Source: Candidatus Mycalebacterium zealandia
Lineage (GTDB): Bacteria; Desulfobacterota_D; UBA1144; Nemesobacterales; Mycalebacteriaceae
Direction: 5' to 3'
DNA length: 64,000 nt
Assembly: GCA_014075295.1 (NCBI GenBank)
Contig: CP046180.1
Coordinates: 186,001-250,000, forward strand
Below are positions 17,294 to 25,804 of this stretch, one piece after another. Made by a program: the position numbers and the translations under genes. Position 1 is the first letter of the stretch. Every line of letters begins with the position of its first letter. The notes beneath the pieces were generated by a model. The model saw only the letters and a program-made list of their open reading frames with translations. It was not told the DNA's origin and did no database searches.

Positions 17294-18349
17294 ATGAATG
17301 AAGATATTGATTCTTCCGACCATACGGATTCCCCACACAAAAAGACCGCTTTTGCGGATGAGGAGTTTGTTGTCTCCCGTGCGCTGAGGCGGTTCGCCTC
17401 AAAAGAGACGCGCGGACGCCTTGTTGTGGGTCCCGGCGATGACGCCGCCGTGATTGATTGCGGCGCGGACGAATTTATTGTGGACAGTTGTGATTGCGTG
17501 GTTGAGGGAGTTCATTTCAGAAAACAGTGGCTCTCGTTGCCCGAATTCGGCGCGCGCGCGGTTGGTTCAAGAGCGGTTCTGTGTGCTGCGAGCGACATCG
17601 CGGCGATGGGCGCTTCTCCGAAATCGGTTCTCGTGAGCGCGGGTGTCAATCCCCGCACCGATTCACAAATCATTGATGAACTTTTACAAGGCATTGAAGA
17701 CGCCTGCGCAGAGATAGGCGCGGCGGTCGCGGGAGGCAACACATCGTCCGCGCCCTTTATGTTTCTTGACATAAAAGTCAGCGGTGAAACCTCCGCACGC
17801 AGCTTCGCACGCAACAGCGGAGCGAAAAGCGGAGACGCCGTTTTCGTTACCGGGCGTCTTGGCGGTTCGGACGCGGCGGTGAAAATTCTTGACGGTCTCA
17901 CATCCGGCGCTCACTCCGCCGCGAGCGAGCTCGGAACTCTTGAGCGGTTCCGTTTTCCTTCTCCGAGGATAGACGCAGGTCTCGCGCTTGCGGGTATGGT
18001 CTCGGCAATGACGGATATAAGCGACGGGCTTATAGCCGATTTGAGGCGGGTGGTTTCGCTGTCCGGTTGCGGCGCGCGCCTGTCGCTTGAAAAGATTCCC
18101 GTCCATCCGGGTCTGGCCGGAGGCGCGATGGAGGCCGTGACCGCCGGAGGCGACTACGAACTTGTGTTTACCGCGTCCGCGGACCGCACTGGCGAAATCG
18201 CGGGCGTTTCAAAGAAAACCGGACTGGACATAACACAAATAGGAAGCGTGGACGGCGGCGGGGCTTTAAGCGTTTTTGACGGAGAAACGGAAATTCCCGC
18301 TTCGGAGTTCGGTCCGGGCGGCTACGTTCACAACGATAAAAATGGGTGA
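17294..18349 (+). CDS. thiL: Thiamine-monophosphate kinase
   Basis: Phosphorylates thiamine monophosphate to the active cofactor TPP. The 351-residue protein has the PurM/AIR-synthase fold with VGPGDDAAVI near residue 45, the DCVVEGVHF motif near 68, AVAGGNTSS near 150 and MTDISDGLIADL near 240. The N-terminus has a charged 25-residue extension before the conserved core. It overlaps the next gene by 8 bases. No TPP riboswitch was seen in the 48-base gap upstream. thiD lies about 36 kb away. Confidence 0.93.
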   Translation: MNEDIDSSDHTDSPHKKTAFADEEFVVSRALRRFASKETRGRLVVGPGDDAAVIDCGADEFIVDSCDCVVEGVHFRKQWLSLPEFGARAVGSRAVLCAASDIAAMGASPKSVLVSAGVNPRTDSQIIDELLQGIEDACAEIGAAVAGGNTSSAPFMFLDIKVSGETSARSFARNSGAKSGDAVFVTGRLGGSDAAVKILDGLTSGAHSAASELGTLERFRFPSPRIDAGLALAGMVSAMTDISDGLIADLRRVVSLSGCGARLSLEKIPVHPGLAGGAMEAVTAGGDYELVFTASADRTGEIAGVSKKTGLDITQIGSVDGGGALSVFDGETEIPASEFGPGGYVHNDKNG

Positions 18350-19694
18350 GATTCTGATAAGTACACTGATTGCCATCGCGCTTTTGGGTGCTTCGGCATT
18401 TTTCTGTTTTTCCGAAGGCGCGCTTTTTTCGCTCGGAAGACACCAGAGGGAGAGAATAAAAAATGAGGGTGGAGGAAAAGCCAGACTCATAGAGAAACTT
18501 CTCCAAAAACCCGGAGATCTCATCGTTACGGTTCTTTTCGCGGACGAGGCTGTAAACATCGCGTATTCGGCCGTGGTCGCCATGGTGGTCGCGAGCCTGA
18601 TGGGCTCGTTCTCGTCCGAAACTGTAACCTTTGTGTCGATTGCCGTCGCTTCTCCGCTTCTTCTGATATTTGGCGAGACGGTTCCCAAAACCCTTGCCGT
18701 GCGCTTTCCGGCTTCCATCGCCAAAGCGGTTGCGCCGTCACTCAATGTTTTTCACGACGCCATAACTCCGCTACGCTGGCTCATAATAAAGTTTTCAAAT
18801 GTTTTTATTCCGCGCGGCGACGGCGAAGCAACCGAGGGGCTGGCTCAGGAATTTAGCGAGGAAGACATAGAAACCCTTGTGCTGATGGGCAGGGAAGAGG
18901 GTGTTGTGAATGAGATTGAAAGCCGCCTTGCCGACCGTCTTTTCCGTCTGCGCGACACTTCGGCGCGCCAGATAATGACGCCCAATGTGAACTGCCTCAC
19001 CATCAGTGATTCGCTCTCCGTTGAGCAGGTCATCTATGAAATCAAAAAGGCGGGATATTCAAGAATTCCGCTTTATTCGGATGACAAAAACGACATCACG
19101 GGCGTTATCTTCGCCAAAGACCTTTTGCTTAAATCTCCCGACAGCGATTCTCTGAAAAACCATATCCGCCCGCCGTACTTCATACCCGGAAGCAAAGACG
19201 CGTTTGATCTTTTTAGGGAGTTCCGGCGGCGCAGAATTCACATGGCAATCGTGGTTGATGAATACGGCAGGTTTGACGGGCTTGTAACAATGGAGGACAT
19301 CCTTGAGGAGATAGTCGGCGAAATAGAGGACGAAAGGAGCGTCGGCAGAGACCAGCCCGCAACTGAATGGGACGGAGGAAAACTGATTGTGCCGGGCAGT
19401 TACAGGGTTGACGAATTCAATGACATTATGCTTTTTCCGCTCATCAAGTTCGTTGGAATTGAGAATTTTTCGCAAGCTCTTTCCGAGTCCGCGATTTCGC
19501 AGAGCACAGGCGAAGGCGAGACGCTCGCCGGTTTTGTTTTCAGCAAATTCGGCGCGCTTCCTTCCGAAGGGCAGACCATATCGCACGGAAGTCTTGAGTT
19601 CACGGTTACTAAAATATCGGGAAAGAGAATAAGCGAAGTAACAGTTGAGGCGCTTAGCACGCTCTCCGGCGCGGAGGAAGAGCATGAGTCTTGA
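18342..19694 (+). CDS. CNNM/HlyC-CorC family transporter, first of a tandem pair
   Basis: The 450-residue membrane protein has an N-terminal DUF21 (CNNM) domain with about four hydrophobic segments (residues ~3-180). Two CBS domains follow (~205-330, with RIPLYS and the VVDEYGRFDGLVTMEDILEE stretch), then a C-terminal CorC/HlyC domain (~350-440). The family is linked to magnesium or cobalt handling and, by older naming, to hemolysins. The ATG at 18342 overlaps thiL by 8 bases, and its own end overlaps the paralogue downstream by 11 bases, indicating coupled translation. Confidence 0.9.
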   Translation: MGEILISTLIAIALLGASAFFCFSEGALFSLGRHQRERIKNEGGGKARLIEKLLQKPGDLIVTVLFADEAVNIAYSAVVAMVVASLMGSFSSETVTFVSIAVASPLLLIFGETVPKTLAVRFPASIAKAVAPSLNVFHDAITPLRWLIIKFSNVFIPRGDGEATEGLAQEFSEEDIETLVLMGREEGVVNEIESRLADRLFRLRDTSARQIMTPNVNCLTISDSLSVEQVIYEIKKAGYSRIPLYSDDKNDITGVIFAKDLLLKSPDSDSLKNHIRPPYFIPGSKDAFDLFREFRRRRIHMAIVVDEYGRFDGLVTMEDILEEIVGEIEDERSVGRDQPATEWDGGKLIVPGSYRVDEFNDIMLFPLIKFVGIENFSQALSESAISQSTGEGETLAGFVFSKFGALPSEGQTISHGSLEFTVTKISGKRISEVTVEALSTLSGAEEEHES

Positions 19695-20907
19695 AGCCAC
19701 AATAACGGCGGTTGTTTTATGCCTCGCCGTTCAGGCGTTTTTCGCGGGCTCGGAAATCGCCCTCATATCATGCGACAAGATACGCATGAGGATGCTCAGC
19801 GGCAGAGGGTCGCGCGCGGCGCGGCTTGTGCTTGAATCCTATTCCGAAGTGGACAGATTTCTCGGAACAACACTCGCGGGAATAAACATCTCGCTTATAA
19901 CAAGCACCATACTTTTGACCTTTTATATGGAAACCCGTTTCGGCGCTGGAGAGTTTTACGCGGTAGTGATACTTTCCCCTCTCGTAGTGGTTTTCGGGCA
20001 GGTGGTTCCGAAATCTATCTTCCGCAGAAGCAGCGACTCCATGATTCTATGGGCGATATATCCTCTGTGGGTCGCAACACGGCTGTTCTATCCGCTCACA
20101 TGGATTGTCAATTTTTTCACGCGTCAGGCGTTGCGCCTTGCCGGGCACCGCTCTTCAATCACAAGGGAGGAAATTATGGACGCCATCAGAGCCCACGCGC
20201 GGGGAAGCGCGGATTCAGGCAAACGGCGGATGTTCAGCAGGGTGTTTTCATTCTCCGAGGTTCAGGTCTCAGACGTTATGGTTCCGCTCTCTTCGGTGAA
20301 GGCTCTTTCCGAGTCCGCAACCCTGTCCGAAGCCGCCGGGATGGTCGGGGAAACGGGATACACGAGGATACCGATTTACAGCGGCAGGGTGGATAAAATA
20401 ACCGGCGTTCTTCACTCGTTCTTTCTGCTGGGCAATGATGAAAACGGCTCTCAAAAAACCGTCGGACAATACGCGAGTCCGGCTTTTTACGTTCCGAGAC
20501 GAAGGCCCATAAATGAGCTTCTTGAAGAGATGAAAGCGGGCGCGTCAATGGCGATTGTGGTTGACGAATACGGAGGCGCGGTCGGAATCGTAACCCTTGA
20601 AGACATACTTGAAGAGATAGTGGGCGAGATAGAGGACGAACACGACAAGGGCGAAAACCTCTGGACACGGACGGGCGCGAACAAATATCTGATTTTTCCG
20701 CATATCAGCGTTGAGCGCGTCAACGAAGACCTTGGCACGCGCATACCGGAGAGCAAAAATTACGAGACGCTCGGCGGCTTTCTGCTTTTCAAATTCGGAC
20801 GCATACCCGCGCGCGGCGAAACGGTTGAGTCAAGCGGGGCGATTTTCACGGTTGAGTCTTCCACTCCGCGCTCAATCCAGCGGGTGGAAGTTACAACGAC
20901 GGGTTGA
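19684..20907 (+). CDS. CNNM/HlyC-CorC family transporter, second of a tandem pair
   Basis: The 407-residue paralogue of the preceding gene has the same order: a DUF21 membrane domain (~3-170), two CBS domains (~190-320, with RIPIYSG and VVDEYGGAVGIVTLEDILEE), and a C-terminal CorC/HlyC domain. The start MSLEATI at 19684 lies inside the 3' end of the first gene. Tandem CNNM genes often act together, possibly as a heterodimer, but this is inference. A shorter linker after the membrane domain is the main visible difference from the first copy. Confidence 0.9.
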   Translation: MSLEATITAVVLCLAVQAFFAGSEIALISCDKIRMRMLSGRGSRAARLVLESYSEVDRFLGTTLAGINISLITSTILLTFYMETRFGAGEFYAVVILSPLVVVFGQVVPKSIFRRSSDSMILWAIYPLWVATRLFYPLTWIVNFFTRQALRLAGHRSSITREEIMDAIRAHARGSADSGKRRMFSRVFSFSEVQVSDVMVPLSSVKALSESATLSEAAGMVGETGYTRIPIYSGRVDKITGVLHSFFLLGNDENGSQKTVGQYASPAFYVPRRRPINELLEEMKAGASMAIVVDEYGGAVGIVTLEDILEEIVGEIEDEHDKGENLWTRTGANKYLIFPHISVERVNEDLGTRIPESKNYETLGGFLLFKFGRIPARGETVESSGAIFTVESSTPRSIQRVEVTTTG

Positions 20908-20950
20908 TATTGGGGTTTTTCCGTATAATAATTGCGTTGGTTTTTGTAAC

Positions 20951-21024
20951 GGGGATGTAGCTCAGTCTGGGAGAGCGCTGCCTTCGCAAGGCAGAGGTCG
21001 GGGGTTCGATTCCCCTCATCTCCA
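20951..21024 (+). tRNA. tRNA-Ala (CGC anticodon)
   Basis: A cloverleaf with acceptor GGGGATG/CATCTCC (one G-U pair), anticodon stem CTGCC/GGCAG around loop TTCGCAA giving anticodon CGC, and T-loop GGTTCGATT. The discriminator is A and CCA is not encoded. It reads GCG, which appears as a common alanine codon in this window. Confidence 0.94.
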
Positions 21025-21043
21025 TTAAAGAAAGCAAAAGAGT

Positions 21044-21072
21044 TTGATTTTCACAATCCTCACATATAAAAT
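21044..21072 (+). promoter_or_regulatory. Sigma-70-type promoter for hupE
   Basis: TTGATT (21044-21049), 17 bases, TAAAAT (21067-21072). The expected start near 21079 leaves a 20-base leader with AAGGCGG as a weak ribosome site before the ATG at 21099. Confidence 0.55.
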
Positions 21073-21098
21073 CAGAATTCCGTTTAAGGCGGCTTTGA

Positions 21099-21722
21099 AT
21101 GAGAATTTTCCTGCTTTCAGCGACATTTTTTTCACTCGGAACCTCAAATGTTCTTGCGCATCATCCGTGGGAGGGCGCGGCTCTTACCCACTGGCATCAG
21201 GGCTTGCTTTCGGGATTCGCGCACCCCGTGCTCGGGCTTGACCACCTTGCGTTTCTCGCCGCGGTTGCGTTTTTCTGCGCCATGTGTTTCAGAAGCAAAA
21301 AGACGCTTTTGGCTTTTATTCCCGCCACAATCGCGGGCGTTTTTGCGCATCTGTTTCTGTCCGGTCGCGGATTTGAAATTCCGTTTTATGAAACTGTGGT
21401 CGCCGTGTCGGTTGCGCTTGCGGGTTTTGCCATTTTCACGGGCGCGGTTTCAAAAGCATTCGCCACTGCTCTTTGCGCCGTTTTCGGGCTGTTTCACGGC
21501 TACGCCTACGGCGGCGGGATAGTCGGTTCTGAAGTGTCCCCGCTTGTTTTCTACCTCATCGGTCTCGCGGTTGTTCAAACCGCGCTTGTTGTTGCCATGG
21601 CGTTTTTATTCCCGAAACTTTCCGGCTTTTTCCGCATTCCGCGGGCCGGCTTTTCAAAAATCACCGGGTTTATTCTGTTCGCCGCCGGAGCTGTTATTTC
21701 AATCACTTCAACCTCTCTTTGA
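21099..21722 (+). CDS. HupE/UreJ family metal permease
   Basis: The 207-residue protein has a signal-like N-terminus (1-20) and about six further hydrophobic helices. The family signature HPVLGLDHLAF lies near residue 42, and a second histidine-rich stretch GLFHGYAYG near residue 130. HupE/UreJ proteins are thought to bring nickel or cobalt into the cell for hydrogenase, urease or cobalamin enzymes. Neither a hydrogenase nor a urease is present in this window, so the metal and the client are unknown. Its last bases overlap the mutS promoter. Confidence 0.87.
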   Translation: MRIFLLSATFFSLGTSNVLAHHPWEGAALTHWHQGLLSGFAHPVLGLDHLAFLAAVAFFCAMCFRSKKTLLAFIPATIAGVFAHLFLSGRGFEIPFYETVVAVSVALAGFAIFTGAVSKAFATALCAVFGLFHGYAYGGGIVGSEVSPLVFYLIGLAVVQTALVVAMAFLFPKLSGFFRIPRAGFSKITGFILFAAGAVISITSTSL

Positions 21723-21746
21723 TAAAGACGGCAATTTCAATATAAT
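21719..21746 (+). promoter_or_regulatory. mutS promoter (near-leaderless)
   Basis: TTGATA (21719-21724) overlaps the hupE stop. After 16 bases comes a perfect TATAAT (21741-21746). The mutS ATG is at 21756, so the mRNA would start only about three bases before the start codon, and no Shine-Dalgarno site exists. Confidence 0.65.
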
Positions 21747-21755
21747 TTCCCTTTT

Positions 21756-24347
21756 ATGAGCGAATCAAGCACACCGATGCTTGAACAGTATAAAAGCATC
21801 AAAAGCCGCTACCACGATTCCATACTTTTTTTTCGGCTCGGTGATTTTTACGAGATGTTTTTTGAAGACGCGCTTGCCGCTTCGGAAATTCTCGGCATAA
21901 CCCTCACGGCGCGCAACAAAAAATCCGCCTCGCCTGTTCCATTTTGCGGCGTTCCGTTTCACAGCGCGGAGAGGTATGTGTCAAAACTGCTTGAATTTGG
22001 GCTCAAGGTCGCCATATGCGAGCAGGTTGAAGAAGGCCAATCCGGCAAACTTGTGGAAAGGCGGGTCGTCAAAGTTCTCACTCCGGGCACCGTTCTGGGC
22101 GATGAAAGCCTTGATTCAAAAACAAACAACTACATAGCGTCAGTCAGTTCGGACTCTTCGGGCTATCATCTTGCGCACTGCGACATTTCAACCGGGGATT
22201 TCGCCGTCTGTTCGCTCAAAACAGAAGTCGCGGCACGCTCCGAACTTCTCAAACTTATGCCGTCCGAAGTTGTCATCGCGGTGGAGAACGGCCTGTGCGC
22301 CGCGGAGTCGGCCGTTTCATGGAATCCGCTTTTCACCATCAGACAAGATCTGTTTGTTTCAAGCGAGCCGGGCTCGGCTGTTATGAAACACTTCGGGATT
22401 TCGTCTCTCGCGGCGTGCGGATTTGACGAAACTTCAGGCGCGGCTCTTGCCTGCTCCGCGTTGCTTGAATACATGCGCGAAACCCAGATGGACTATATGC
22501 CTTCCATAAAACTGCCGGTTTTATACGGTGCGTCCTCCTGCGTTCAGATTGACGAATCCACAAGAAAAAACCTTGAACTCGTGAAGTCCATGACTTCCGA
22601 AGACGGACCCACGCTCATCAAAACAATTGACCTTACGCTGACCCCGATGGGCGGGCGGCTTTTGAGAAAATGGATGGACTACCCGCTCACGCAAATCGAC
22701 GAGATTGAAAGCCGCCTTGATGCGGTTGAAAACCTTTGCGCCGATTCCGACCTGACGGATTCAATCCGAACCGAACTCAAAGGTGTGAACGACATTGAGC
22801 GACTGATTGGTAGAATCTCCACGCCGTCTTCAAAGCCGAGAGACATGACTGCGCTAAAGGATTCGCTTTTGCGGACATCGGAGTTGAAGAAAATTGCGCC
22901 GCGCGCGGCCGCGCCTCTTCTTCGTGGCGCCGGGGAAAAGATAGACGGTTTTGACTCTGTAACCGGGCGCATAGCCGCGACAATTTACGATGAGCCGCCC
23001 GCCACTCTTGCCGAAGGTGGGGTCATAAAGGAGGGATGCGACCCCGACCTTGACGAATTCAGACGTCTGCGGCAGGAAGGCAGAAACTGGATATCGGGCT
23101 TTGAGCAACAACAGAGGGAAAAAACCGGAATTTCCTCTTTGAAGGTCGGATACAACAGAGTGTTCGGCTACTACGTTGAGGTTACAAAAACAAACATTGA
23201 CAAGGTTCCGCCCCAATACGTCAGAAAACAAACTCTTTCCTCAAGCGAAAGATTCACAACTCCCGAACTTTCCGAATGGGAGGAAAAAATCAAAATTGCT
23301 GAAGACGAGATGTTGCGACTTGAAAGAGAGATATTTGAAGGTTTGAGACGCGAGGTTTCATCTGTCGCGGACAAAATCAGAGAGTGCGCGAGGCTGATTG
23401 CCGTTTTTGATGTACTGTCGTGTTTTTGCGCCGTCGCCGTGCGCAACGGATACACAAGGCCCGTCATAAACGGAGGAGGAGAAATAGACATTACGGACGG
23501 ACGGCATCCGGTTGTGGAGCAGATACGGGGTGCGGGCGCGTTTGTCGCGAACAATGTCAAAATGGATGACGGGGAAAACAGATTTCTGCTTATTACCGGA
23601 CCCAACATGGCGGGAAAATCCACCCTCATAAGACAGGTCGCGCTCACGGTTTTGATGGCTCAGATGGGAAGTTTTGTTCCGTGTTCAAAAGCGGTTGTGG
23701 GGATTACGGACAAGATTTTCACACGCGTGGGTGCGTCCGACAATCTTGCGAAAGGGCTTTCAACCTTTATGTCCGAAATGGTTGAAACCGCCTACATAAT
23801 ACGAAACTGCACCCCGCGCAGTCTTGTGATTCTGGATGAAATCGGACGTGGTACGGGCACCTTTGACGGAATGAGCATCGCGTGGGCGGTCGCCGAGCAT
23901 TTGCATCAAGTCGGCGCGAGGTCTCTTTTCGCTACTCACTATCACGAACTTGCGAATCTCTCCGCGTCAAATCCGGGAGTCAAAAACTACAATGTCGCGG
24001 TCAAGAAAAGCGGAGAAGAGATTGTTTTTCTCAAAAAACTTGTTCCCGGCTCATCAAGTCACAGTTACGGAATTCAGGTTGCCGCGCTCGCGGGCGTTCC
24101 GGAATCGGTTCTTGTGTCCGCGCGCAAAATACTTTCCTCTCTTGAAAGCATGCGCGCAAAAATGACCGAACTTATGGGCGCGGAGCAGATGACGCTTTTT
24201 CCCGATGCTGAACCCGAACAACCCGCCGAGAACAGCTCGTTTGGCAAACTCGCCGAAGACCTTTCCCGCATAGACACAATGAACCTCACGCCCGCCGAAG
24301 CGATAAAAACCATTGAGGAATTAAAAAAGAAACTTGAAACTGATTGA
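21756..24347 (+). CDS. mutS: DNA mismatch repair ATPase MutS
   Basis: Recognises base mismatches and small loops and recruits MutL. The 863-residue protein has the usual domains: mismatch-binding domain with the GDFYEMFFEDA stretch holding the Phe-x-Glu wedge (residues ~25-40), connector, lever and clamp. The C-terminal ATPase has Walker A NMAGKSTLIRQ near residue 617, a VILDEIGRGTGTFDG Walker B/signature near 690, and the helix-turn-helix dimer motif. It has an excellent promoter but no leader. The 3' end overlaps yraN by 14 bases. Confidence 0.97.
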   Translation: MSESSTPMLEQYKSIKSRYHDSILFFRLGDFYEMFFEDALAASEILGITLTARNKKSASPVPFCGVPFHSAERYVSKLLEFGLKVAICEQVEEGQSGKLVERRVVKVLTPGTVLGDESLDSKTNNYIASVSSDSSGYHLAHCDISTGDFAVCSLKTEVAARSELLKLMPSEVVIAVENGLCAAESAVSWNPLFTIRQDLFVSSEPGSAVMKHFGISSLAACGFDETSGAALACSALLEYMRETQMDYMPSIKLPVLYGASSCVQIDESTRKNLELVKSMTSEDGPTLIKTIDLTLTPMGGRLLRKWMDYPLTQIDEIESRLDAVENLCADSDLTDSIRTELKGVNDIERLIGRISTPSSKPRDMTALKDSLLRTSELKKIAPRAAAPLLRGAGEKIDGFDSVTGRIAATIYDEPPATLAEGGVIKEGCDPDLDEFRRLRQEGRNWISGFEQQQREKTGISSLKVGYNRVFGYYVEVTKTNIDKVPPQYVRKQTLSSSERFTTPELSEWEEKIKIAEDEMLRLEREIFEGLRREVSSVADKIRECARLIAVFDVLSCFCAVAVRNGYTRPVINGGGEIDITDGRHPVVEQIRGAGAFVANNVKMDDGENRFLLITGPNMAGKSTLIRQVALTVLMAQMGSFVPCSKAVVGITDKIFTRVGASDNLAKGLSTFMSEMVETAYIIRNCTPRSLVILDEIGRGTGTFDGMSIAWAVAEHLHQVGARSLFATHYHELANLSASNPGVKNYNVAVKKSGEEIVFLKKLVPGSSSHSYGIQVAALAGVPESVLVSARKILSSLESMRAKMTELMGAEQMTLFPDAEPEQPAENSSFGKLAEDLSRIDTMNLTPAEAIKTIEELKKKLETD

Positions 24348-24744
24348 CGAAATCGCGAGCGTGGCGGCGCGGCTTGTGAAAAAACCCGAACCCGCGAAGA
24401 CCGAGAGCGGCGAGCAGATTGCCGCGGATTTTCTCAAGGAAAAAGGTTTTTTAATTCTTGAAAGAAACTTCCGGTGCAGAGAGGGGGAAATAGACATTGT
24501 TTGCTCTGACGGCGGCACGCTGTGCTTTGTTGAAGTCAAGTCGCGCTCAAACTTCGCGCACGGATTTCCCGAAGAGTTTGTTGACCGGCGAAAGAGAAAA
24601 AAAATTACGATTGCCGCGTCCAGATATATCAAAAAACATCGCGTTGAATCTAAACCGATGCGCTTTGACGTTGTCGCGGTGGATCTTTCGAAAGGCGATG
24701 TGAGGCTTCTGGAAGGGGCTTTTGAGGCGGATTTTAGTATCTGA
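24334..24744 (+). CDS. yraN: YraN family (UPF0102) nuclease-fold protein
   Basis: The 136-residue protein keeps the restriction-endonuclease-like core of this family: AADFLKEKGFLILERNFR, then GEIDIVCSDGGTLCFVEVKSRSN, where the Asp and the Glu-x-Lys are the putative metal-binding residues. The function is not established, though some relatives are linked to recombination or DNA uptake. The start is taken as TTG at 24334, inside the mutS 3' end. GTG at 24361 is another possibility. Coupling to mutS suggests a shared DNA-maintenance transcript. Confidence 0.85.
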   Translation: MKLIDEIASVAARLVKKPEPAKTESGEQIAADFLKEKGFLILERNFRCREGEIDIVCSDGGTLCFVEVKSRSNFAHGFPEEFVDRRKRKKITIAASRYIKKHRVESKPMRFDVVAVDLSKGDVRLLEGAFEADFSI

Positions 24745-24753
24745 AAAAAGTAC

Positions 24754-24782
24754 TTGACGTTTAACCGGAAAGTCTTTACTAT
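24754..24782 (+). promoter_or_regulatory. Strong promoter of the candidate small RNA
   Basis: TTGACG (24754-24759), exactly 17 bases, TACTAT (24777-24782). It begins 10 bases after the yraN stop, and no protein-coding start with a ribosome site follows. Expected transcription start is about 24789. Confidence 0.7.
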
Positions 24783-24788
24783 ATGGAT

Positions 24789-24870
24789 GTAAGTTAGGGA
24801 ATTTCCTTAACTTCCTCCTCCTCCTGATTTATGAAAAGCCGTGCGATACCCGCGTGGCTTTTCTTTGTTT
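24789..24870 (+). ncRNA. Candidate small RNA with a CU-rich anti-Shine-Dalgarno stretch
   Basis: About 80 bases lie between a good promoter and an intrinsic terminator. The predicted 5' end begins at a near-perfect 10-bp hairpin (24791-24800 with 24804-24813, one G-U pair). A single-stranded stretch CTTCCTCCTCCTCCTGATTT (24811-24830) follows, then the terminator hairpin. The short ATG-containing readings inside stop at once. The hairpin / C-rich seed / terminator layout is typical of trans-acting regulatory RNAs. I do not recognise the family. It lies between yraN and the convergent VKOR gene. Confidence 0.62.
24833..24870 (+). terminator. Intrinsic terminator of the candidate small RNA
   Basis: GAAAAGCC (24833-24840) pairs with GGCTTTTC (24856-24863). 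Five more inner pairs (GTGCG with CGCGT) give a 13-bp stem around ATACC. A T-rich tail follows. In the other orientation it could also stop transcription from the VKOR gene. Confidence 0.75.
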
Positions 24871-24881
24871 CTTCCGCCGTC

Positions 24882-25697
24882 TTATTGCCGCCCGCTCTTG
24901 TACCCTGAAATCTTGGAAAGTTGTTCAAGTGTTTTTGCGCCCTTGTGAAAGGAGCCCTTTATTTCCCATGTTGGAAAAGCCCCTATGTTCTTTTCCCTGC
25001 ACAGGTCCGGCTTGGCGTTTTTCCCTTCGGGGTGGCACTCAACATAGTTCAGTTTTTTCGCGTCCGCGCCGAAAATTTTTTTCTGCATAATGCACGCCGG
25101 GCATTTGAACGAGCCATACATAACCGCGCCGGTCTTTTTCAAGTGCTGCGCCAGTCCTTTGCTCATCATAACGTTTTGGACGTTTTGCGAAACGCGCGGC
25201 GAATCCTCACTCATCTCCGCCGACACATATCCCGCCACCGCCGCGACAACGGCGATAACAACGCCCGCGCCGATTTTAGCCCCGTCCGCCCCGCGCACGG
25301 ATAGTATCCATATCACAAGAATTATTACGGCGGACGTCACGCAGAACGGGCAGATTTGCCGTATCACAAAAAACTCCGCCCATGACAGATAAGCCGACAC
25401 TCCGACCCCCGTGCTTGCCAGCCCGATTATAAGCGCGCGGTTTTTCCTCAAACCCCCGAACGCGCCCGCGACTGACAAAAACGCATATCCGATTGCTCCG
25501 GCGAGCGAGGCCGGATAACCGAACATTTTTGAAAACTTGCTGTTGAGAACCTCGTTGCACTGCCACCCGCCCGAGCAGTAAGCACCCGCGCCGTCCGTTG
25601 TGTAGTATATCGCGGTAAGGTAAAGACAGATTGCGAGACCTGTGACTGAGAGGGCTGTTATCGCGACAGATGAACCGTTTTTTTTGGTCTCACTCAT
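24882..25697 (-). CDS. Vitamin K epoxide reductase (VKOR) fused to a thioredoxin-like DsbA domain
   Basis: The 271-residue protein combines a four- or five-helix VKOR membrane domain (residues ~10-160) with a periplasmic thioredoxin-like domain (~185-270). The VKOR part has loop cysteines in YCSGGWQCNEV near residue 45 and the catalytic CPFC near 118. The thioredoxin-like part has KCPACIMQKK near residue 200. Such fusions make disulfides in exported proteins and pass electrons to quinone, replacing DsbB/DsbA. I start at ATG 25697; upstream in-frame codons are non-ATG. A client could be the secreted four-cysteine protein at 62 kb, by inference only. Confidence 0.88.
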   Translation of the reverse strand: MSETKKNGSSVAITALSVTGLAICLYLTAIYYTTDGAGAYCSGGWQCNEVLNSKFSKMFGYPASLAGAIGYAFLSVAGAFGGLRKNRALIIGLASTGVGVSAYLSWAEFFVIRQICPFCVTSAVIILVIWILSVRGADGAKIGAGVVIAVVAAVAGYVSAEMSEDSPRVSQNVQNVMMSKGLAQHLKKTGAVMYGSFKCPACIMQKKIFGADAKKLNYVECHPEGKNAKPDLCREKNIGAFPTWEIKGSFHKGAKTLEQLSKISGYKSGRQ

Positions 25698-25804
25698 GGG
25701 CGGGATTGATTTTAACAGCAAATCAGGGATTTTTGAGTTTCAGTGCAAACTCTTGTTGCAAAAAAGATGAAATACAAAGGTGCTGTTAAGCTTTGAGAAC
25801 AAGC

